From a candidate division LCP-89 bacterium (lineage in GTDB: Bacteria; Electryoneota; B3-LCP), in NCBI GenBank assembly GCA_025774735.1, contig JALGZU010000142.1:1-10196 (forward strand): a stretch of DNA of 10,196 bases, written 5' to 3'. Below the pieces are notes generated by a model. The model saw only the letters and a list, made by a program, of their open reading frames with translations. It was not told where the DNA came from and made no database searches. This document shows, one piece after another, positions 6,660 to 10,196 of the stretch. The position numbers and the translations under genes were made by a program. Each line of letters starts with the position of its first letter. The stretch's first letter is position 1.

Positions 6660-8105
6660 ATGATTCAAACCCTACGACAGGATTTACGGCAGCGGCTCGA
6701 GATGACCATTCAGCCGTTGCAGATCCTGAGATCAGAACTGATCCAGCTACCCCTGCTCGAACTCGAGCTCAGAGTCAATGCCGAACTCGAAGAAAATCCT
6801 TTTCTTGATGAGGCTGAAGCTCCCGAGGAGGAAGTCGTAGAAGAGGAAGAGGAACAGCCTCTCCCTAAGACTGCGGACGAGTTGGATGAAGAGGCCGAAC
6901 AGGAGACACCGGCCAAAACGGAAGCCTCTGAGGTCGATTGGGAGGAGATGCTCAACGATGAAGACTTTTACGAATACCGTCCGCGCATTCTGCCTGCCTC
7001 CGTTGAAGTGCACGAGATTCCGCGCGCTGCAGGCCTCACGATGATTGACCATTTGAACTCGCAGCTTCGCACCGACCGGCACATCGTGGATAACCCCGAG
7101 ATCGGTGAGTACATCCTGGGGAGCTTGAATCCCGACGGTTATCTAAGCGTTACTGTCGAAGAGATTGCCGAAGATTTGCAGGTGGATTACAATCAGGTAG
7201 TGGCGGTGTTGAGGCGCATTCAATCCTACGACCCACCCGGCATTGCAGCCCGCAACCTGCAGGAATGCCTGTTCATCCAGTTGATGGCACAGCCCAATCC
7301 GGACCGTATCGCTCTGCGGATGGTGCGTGATTGCTTCCAGGAATTCATCAATAAGAAGTACGAGATCATCGCCAAGAAACTGGAAATCACCCTGGAGCAG
7401 GTCAAAGAGGCGTTCGATGTAGTTACCAGACTTAATCCCAAACCGGGAGAGGGTTTCTACGACGAGAAGCAGAACTACATCGTTCCCGATCTCATCGTCA
7501 CCCAGGTTGGTGATGATTTCGAAGTCTTCATCAACGATGGCAGCATCCCTAATTTTCACGTCAACTCGGAATACCGGGACATGGTGCTCTCCAAGAAAAA
7601 GGTGGATAAAAAGACGCGGGAATTCGTGCACCGCAAATTGGAATCGGCTCGATGGTTCATCAACGCCATCCATCAGCGGCGGGCGACCATGCTGCGGACC
7701 ATGCGAGCCATCGTGAAGAAACAGGAGGACTTCTTCCGGTTTGGCAAGGAGCACCTCAGACCCATGATATTACAAGACATAGCTGACGATATTGAGATGG
7801 ATATCGCCACCATCTCGCGCGTTACTAACGGCAAATACGTGCAGACGGACTTCGGAGTCTTTGAATTGAAATACTTCTTCAGTCAGCGCATGGAGACCAA
7901 CGAGGGCGAGGATGTCTCCACCCGTATCATTAAAGCCAAATTGCGGGAGATCGTCGATAAGGAGAACAAGGCGAACCCGTATTCGGATGAGAAATTGGCC
8001 GAGTTGCTATCCCGGGAAGGCTACACCATTGCGCGTCGCACGGTGCAAAAATATCGCGAACAACTGGGCATACCGGTCAAACGGCTCAGGCGTGAGATTA
8101 TCTGA
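6660..8105 (+). CDS. rpoN: RNA polymerase sigma-54 factor RpoN
   Basis: RpoN directs RNA polymerase to -24/-12 promoters and needs AAA+ activators. All family regions are visible in 481 residues. Region I (about 1-50) is Gln/Leu-rich, 'LRQRLEMTIQPLQILRSELI' followed by 'LEENPFLDE'. A strongly acidic linker follows (about 51-110). The core-binding part includes 'YDPPGIAARNLQECL' (190-204) and 'LNPKPGEGF' (258-266). The helix-turn-helix region is about 371-390, followed by 'GKYVQTDFGVFELKYFFS'. The RpoN box 'ARRTVQKYRE' (458-467) differs from the E. coli ARRTVAKYRE at one residue. The start ATG 6660 lies 19 bases after lptB without a clear Shine-Dalgarno. An rpoN gene behind lptB is a long-known arrangement in Proteobacteria; here hpf and ptsN do not follow it. 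Confidence 0.97.
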   Translation: MIQTLRQDLRQRLEMTIQPLQILRSELIQLPLLELELRVNAELEENPFLDEAEAPEEEVVEEEEEQPLPKTADELDEEAEQETPAKTEASEVDWEEMLNDEDFYEYRPRILPASVEVHEIPRAAGLTMIDHLNSQLRTDRHIVDNPEIGEYILGSLNPDGYLSVTVEEIAEDLQVDYNQVVAVLRRIQSYDPPGIAARNLQECLFIQLMAQPNPDRIALRMVRDCFQEFINKKYEIIAKKLEITLEQVKEAFDVVTRLNPKPGEGFYDEKQNYIVPDLIVTQVGDDFEVFINDGSIPNFHVNSEYRDMVLSKKKVDKKTREFVHRKLESARWFINAIHQRRATMLRTMRAIVKKQEDFFRFGKEHLRPMILQDIADDIEMDIATISRVTNGKYVQTDFGVFELKYFFSQRMETNEGEDVSTRIIKAKLREIVDKENKANPYSDEKLAELLSREGYTIARRTVQKYREQLGIPVKRLRREII

Positions 8106-8129
8106 CTAAACAATCAATCGAATGCAAGT

Positions 8130-8135
8130 GAGGAG
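8130..8135 (+). promoter_or_regulatory. Strong Shine-Dalgarno of the redoxin gene
   Basis: GAGGAG lies six bases before ATG 8142. It is the clearest ribosome binding site in the window and fixes the redoxin start. It also shows that this organism uses Shine-Dalgarno initiation at least for some genes. Confidence 0.8.
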
Positions 8136-8141
8136 ACATAG

Positions 8142-8696
8142 ATGGCACTGTTAGACGGCACCGATATTTCACTGGGGACACATTGCCCGGATTTCGACCT
8201 GCCGGCTGTGGACGGGAAACGATACAGCCTGGCGGACTTCGATGAGAAGGATGTCCTGGTGGTGATGTTCATCTGCAATCACTGCCCATACGTCCAGGCG
8301 ATCGAAGATCGTCTCGCCCAACTGCGCAGGGATCTGGAAGGCCAGAGTGTGCAATTGGTCGGCATCTGTTCGAATGACCCGGTAAATTATCCCGAAGACT
8401 CCTTCGAGAATCTGCGGAAGCGCTGGCAGGACAAGGATTTCGGGTTCCCGTACCTGCACGACCTCGAACAGACGGTGGCAAAGGATTTCGGTGCGGTCTG
8501 CACGCCCGAATTTTTCGTGTACGGCCCGGACCGCAAGCTGGCTTACCACGGCCGCCTCGATGATAACTGGAAGGAACCGCACCGGGTCACCCGCCGCGAA
8601 TTGAAAGAGGCGGTCGAACTGCTACTCGACGGCAAGCCGGTAGAGTTCAAGCAGGCACCCTCCATGGGTTGTTCGATTAAGTGGCGGACCTATTAA
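8142..8696 (+). CDS. Thioredoxin-fold redoxin of the AhpC/TSA-like 'CNHCPYV' family
   Basis: This 184-residue protein has no signal peptide and is likely cytoplasmic. It belongs to the peroxiredoxin-like/thioredoxin-like group characterised by 'FICNHCPYVQAIEDRL' (43-58). The redox motif is C45-N-H-C48. Other family marks are 'SNDPVNYPEDS' (77-87), 'FPYLHDLEQTVAKDFGAVCT' (102-121) with the cis-proline P122 in 'CTPEFF', 'YHGRLDDNW', and the closing 'PSMGCSIKW' (C177). Its reaction is unknown; a thiol oxidoreductase or peroxidase role is inferred from the fold. Six cysteines are present (15, 45, 48, 76, 120, 177). It lies 36 bp after rpoN and 11 bp before the permease, so it may share the operon transcript. 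A functional link to LPS is not evident. Confidence 0.9.
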   Translation: MALLDGTDISLGTHCPDFDLPAVDGKRYSLADFDEKDVLVVMFICNHCPYVQAIEDRLAQLRRDLEGQSVQLVGICSNDPVNYPEDSFENLRKRWQDKDFGFPYLHDLEQTVAKDFGAVCTPEFFVYGPDRKLAYHGRLDDNWKEPHRVTRRELKEAVELLLDGKPVEFKQAPSMGCSIKWRTY

Positions 8697-8707
8697 ACAG
8701 GTCATGG

Positions 8708-10123
8708 ATGAGTAACCTAATCGAACGGTTATTCCGTCTCTCCGAGAACCAGACCACCGTCAGGACCGAAGTGCTGGCCGGGTCGACGACCTTCATGACC
8801 ATGGCCTACATCATTTTCGTGCAGCCGGCGGTATTGTCCCAGGCGGGCATGGATTTCAACGCTGTCATGGTGGCGACCTGCCTGTCCGCGGCTCTGGCCA
8901 CGATTTTGATGGGCCTGCTGGCGAACTATCCCATCGCACTGGCTCCGGGCATGGGGCAGAACTTCTTCTTCACGTTCACCGTCGTGCTGGCGTCGGGCGT
9001 GCACTGGCAGACGGCTCTGGGTATCGTTCTCTTTTCCGGGATTCTCTTTCTGGTACTGAACCTATTCCGCCTGCGCCAGGTTCTCATAGATGCCATTCCC
9101 GACTCCCTGAAACATTCCATCGCCGCCGGGATCGGCTTCTTCATCGCCTTCATCGGCCTGGGGGAAGCGGGTATCATCATGCGGAATAACGATCCCCTGG
9201 TCGGGGCCGTCTTTTCCGGCGATTTCAATCCGGATGCCCTTGTGGGGCGCATCAAGCTGTACGAATACGCCTCCGGAGCGGTAAAACTGGGCGACCTGAC
9301 TCATCCGGCCACGCTGCTCGCGCTGTTTGGATTACTCGTCATATTATTTTTACTGGCCTGGAAGATCAAAGGAGCCATCCTCTGGGGTATCGGATTGACC
9401 TTCCTGCTGGCAATGGCAACCGGGCAGGTAAAATGGCAGGGTCTGGTGTCGGCGCCGCCGTCCATTGCTCCTACCTTTTTCAAAGCTGATATTGTCGGTG
9501 TTTTCCGCTGGGAACTGATTCCCATCGTCATCGTCTTTTTCTTTACCGATTTTTTCGACACTATCGGGACCCTGATAGGTGTCGGCGATCGCGCCGGGTT
9601 CATCCGGGAGGGAAAACTGCCGCGCGCCTCGCGCGCACTCTGGGCGGATGCTACGGGAACCGTGGCCGGGTCTCTACTGGGGACGTCAACGGTGACCAGC
9701 TACATCGAATCGGCGGCTGGCGTGGAAGAGGGAGGCAGGACCGGGCTGACGGCAGTCACCGTGGGCGTGTTTTTTCTGCTGGCGATCTTTTTCGCACCAC
9801 TCGCCCGCATGATCGGTGGGGGCATCGAAGTGGCTGCGGGCAGTTCCCTGCTCCTGTACCCGATCACCGCTCCTGCGCTGATCGTGGTGGGCTGTTTGAT
9901 GGTGCAGACTGTTGCGAAGATCGATTGGATGGAGATGACGGAAGCCATTCCCGCCTTTTTAGTCATCATCGGAATGCCGCTGACCTATTCCATTTCGGAT
10001 GGGCTTGCTTTCGGATTCATCAGTTATGCCACCCTGAAAATCGTTTCCGGCAAAATAAAAGAGACCAGTTGGCTGATTTACTTGTTGGCGGCCGTTTTCG
10101 CCGTCCGCTATATCTTTCTGTAA
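8708..10123 (+). CDS. NCS2 family purine permease, AzgA type
   Basis: This is a multi-pass inner-membrane transporter, probably proton-coupled uptake of adenine, guanine or hypoxanthine, of the AzgA-like branch (COG2252 type) of nucleobase:cation symporter-2. Signatures: 'VRTEVLAGSTTFMTMAYIIF' (18-37), 'ALAPGMGQNFFF' (77-88), 'AGIGFFIAFIGLGEAGII', 'FTDFFDTIGTLIGVGDRAGF' (279-298) and 'GTSTVTSYIESAAGVEEGGR' (325-344). About a dozen hydrophobic segments are recognisable, and 471 residues is a normal length. The motif 'GMGQNFFF' departs from the common GMGLNAFF. ATG 8708 is preferred because it follows CAGG by six bases and begins near the usual N-terminus. GTG 8681 would add nine residues and overlap the redoxin gene by 16 bases. 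Substrate choice cannot be read from the sequence. Confidence 0.93.
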   Translation: MSNLIERLFRLSENQTTVRTEVLAGSTTFMTMAYIIFVQPAVLSQAGMDFNAVMVATCLSAALATILMGLLANYPIALAPGMGQNFFFTFTVVLASGVHWQTALGIVLFSGILFLVLNLFRLRQVLIDAIPDSLKHSIAAGIGFFIAFIGLGEAGIIMRNNDPLVGAVFSGDFNPDALVGRIKLYEYASGAVKLGDLTHPATLLALFGLLVILFLLAWKIKGAILWGIGLTFLLAMATGQVKWQGLVSAPPSIAPTFFKADIVGVFRWELIPIVIVFFFTDFFDTIGTLIGVGDRAGFIREGKLPRASRALWADATGTVAGSLLGTSTVTSYIESAAGVEEGGRTGLTAVTVGVFFLLAIFFAPLARMIGGGIEVAAGSSLLLYPITAPALIVVGCLMVQTVAKIDWMEMTEAIPAFLVIIGMPLTYSISDGLAFGFISYATLKIVSGKIKETSWLIYLLAAVFAVRYIFL

Positions 10124-10133
10124 GGGTGATAGA

Positions 10134-10196
10134 ATGTACGACGTCCTGGACGACCTGAAAGCAAAACTCGATGCGAGACGCCCCTTTTCGGAAGAG
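10134..10196 (+). CDS. 5' fragment of an unidentified gene, possibly Fic family
   Basis: ATG 10134 lies ten bases after the permease stop, with GGGTGAT at 10124-10130 as a plausible Shine-Dalgarno. Twenty-one codons are open to the window edge, reading 'MYDVLDDLKAKLDARRPFSE' and one more E. A short amphipathic stretch of the form 'hydrophobic-x-x-LKAxLDxxRP' is common at the start of Fic-domain proteins. The visible part is too short for a firm call. Confidence 0.45.
   Translation, partial: MYDVLDDLKAKLDARRPFSEE

Noticed and set aside
6810..6870. GAA/GAG-rich stretch as a simple repeat
   Set aside because: It encodes the acidic linker of RpoN, which is normal for the family, and has no regular unit.
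7143..7754. 203-codon minus-strand open frame within rpoN
   Set aside because: Antisense shadow of the conserved RpoN core-binding region.
8681..8707. GTG start for the permease
   Set aside because: It would overlap the redoxin gene by 16 bases and add an N-terminal extension; ATG 8708 with CAGG upstream fits better, though GTG cannot be excluded.

Overview
The window looks like a chromosomal segment of a Gram-negative (diderm, LPS-making) bacterium. Its centre is a Kdo-synthesis and LPS-export operon in the order kdsC, kdsD, lptC, lptA-like, lptB, rpoN, resembling the well-known proteobacterial kdsD-kdsC-lptC-lptA-lptB-rpoN locus. Other traits point away from Proteobacteria: a double-length OstA-like LptA, a lipoprotein-type LptC, and an exported Asp-box propeller protein that ends in a 'YPNPF' FlgD-Ig/T9SS-like tail. 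Together these suggest an uncultivated lineage near the FCB group (for example Marinimicrobia, KSB1 or Latescibacterota-like). That placement is inference, not something the sequence proves.

Layout. Positions 1-2460 (minus strand) hold a coupled pair of exported-protein genes. A predicted lipoprotein with two related Ig-like blocks (2460-1291) overlaps by a TTGA junction a large secreted Asp-box beta-propeller protein (1294 down to the window edge, 431 residues visible, 3' end missing). The propeller frame is open with no stop from 1294 to position 1; its stop codon lies outside the window. Positions 2461-2679 form a divergent intergenic region with a TTGACA promoter candidate facing the LPS operon. 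Positions 2680-8105 (plus strand) are the compact LPS/RpoN operon, with junctions that touch or overlap or have gaps under 20 bp, apart from the kdsC frameshift described below. After a 36-bp gap with a strong Shine-Dalgarno sequence come a thioredoxin-fold 'CNHC' redoxin (8142-8696), an AzgA-type NCS2 purine permease (8708-10123), and the first 21 codons of a further gene (10134 onward, possibly Fic-like).

How the genes work together. KdsD makes arabinose 5-phosphate and KdsC dephosphorylates Kdo-8-phosphate, two steps of Kdo synthesis for the LPS inner core. LptB is the cytoplasmic ATPase of LPS export, LptC the inner-membrane-attached periplasmic adaptor, and the LptA-like protein the periplasmic bridge. 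LptF/G, LptD/E, KdsA and KdsB are not in the window. RpoN (sigma-54) is carried in the same transcription unit.

The most striking observation is an exact 25-bp tandem duplication in kdsC (3120-3144 / 3145-3169). Because 25 is not a multiple of three, it shifts the frame, replaces the conserved C-terminal tail with a short unrelated peptide ending at 3183, and strands the original tail, still open to 3247, in another frame. Removing one copy restores an uninterrupted 180-residue KdsC. This could be a real recent mutation, a reversible slippage switch, or an assembly artefact. I see no CRISPR array, tRNA, rRNA, insertion sequence or clearly novel multi-gene system.
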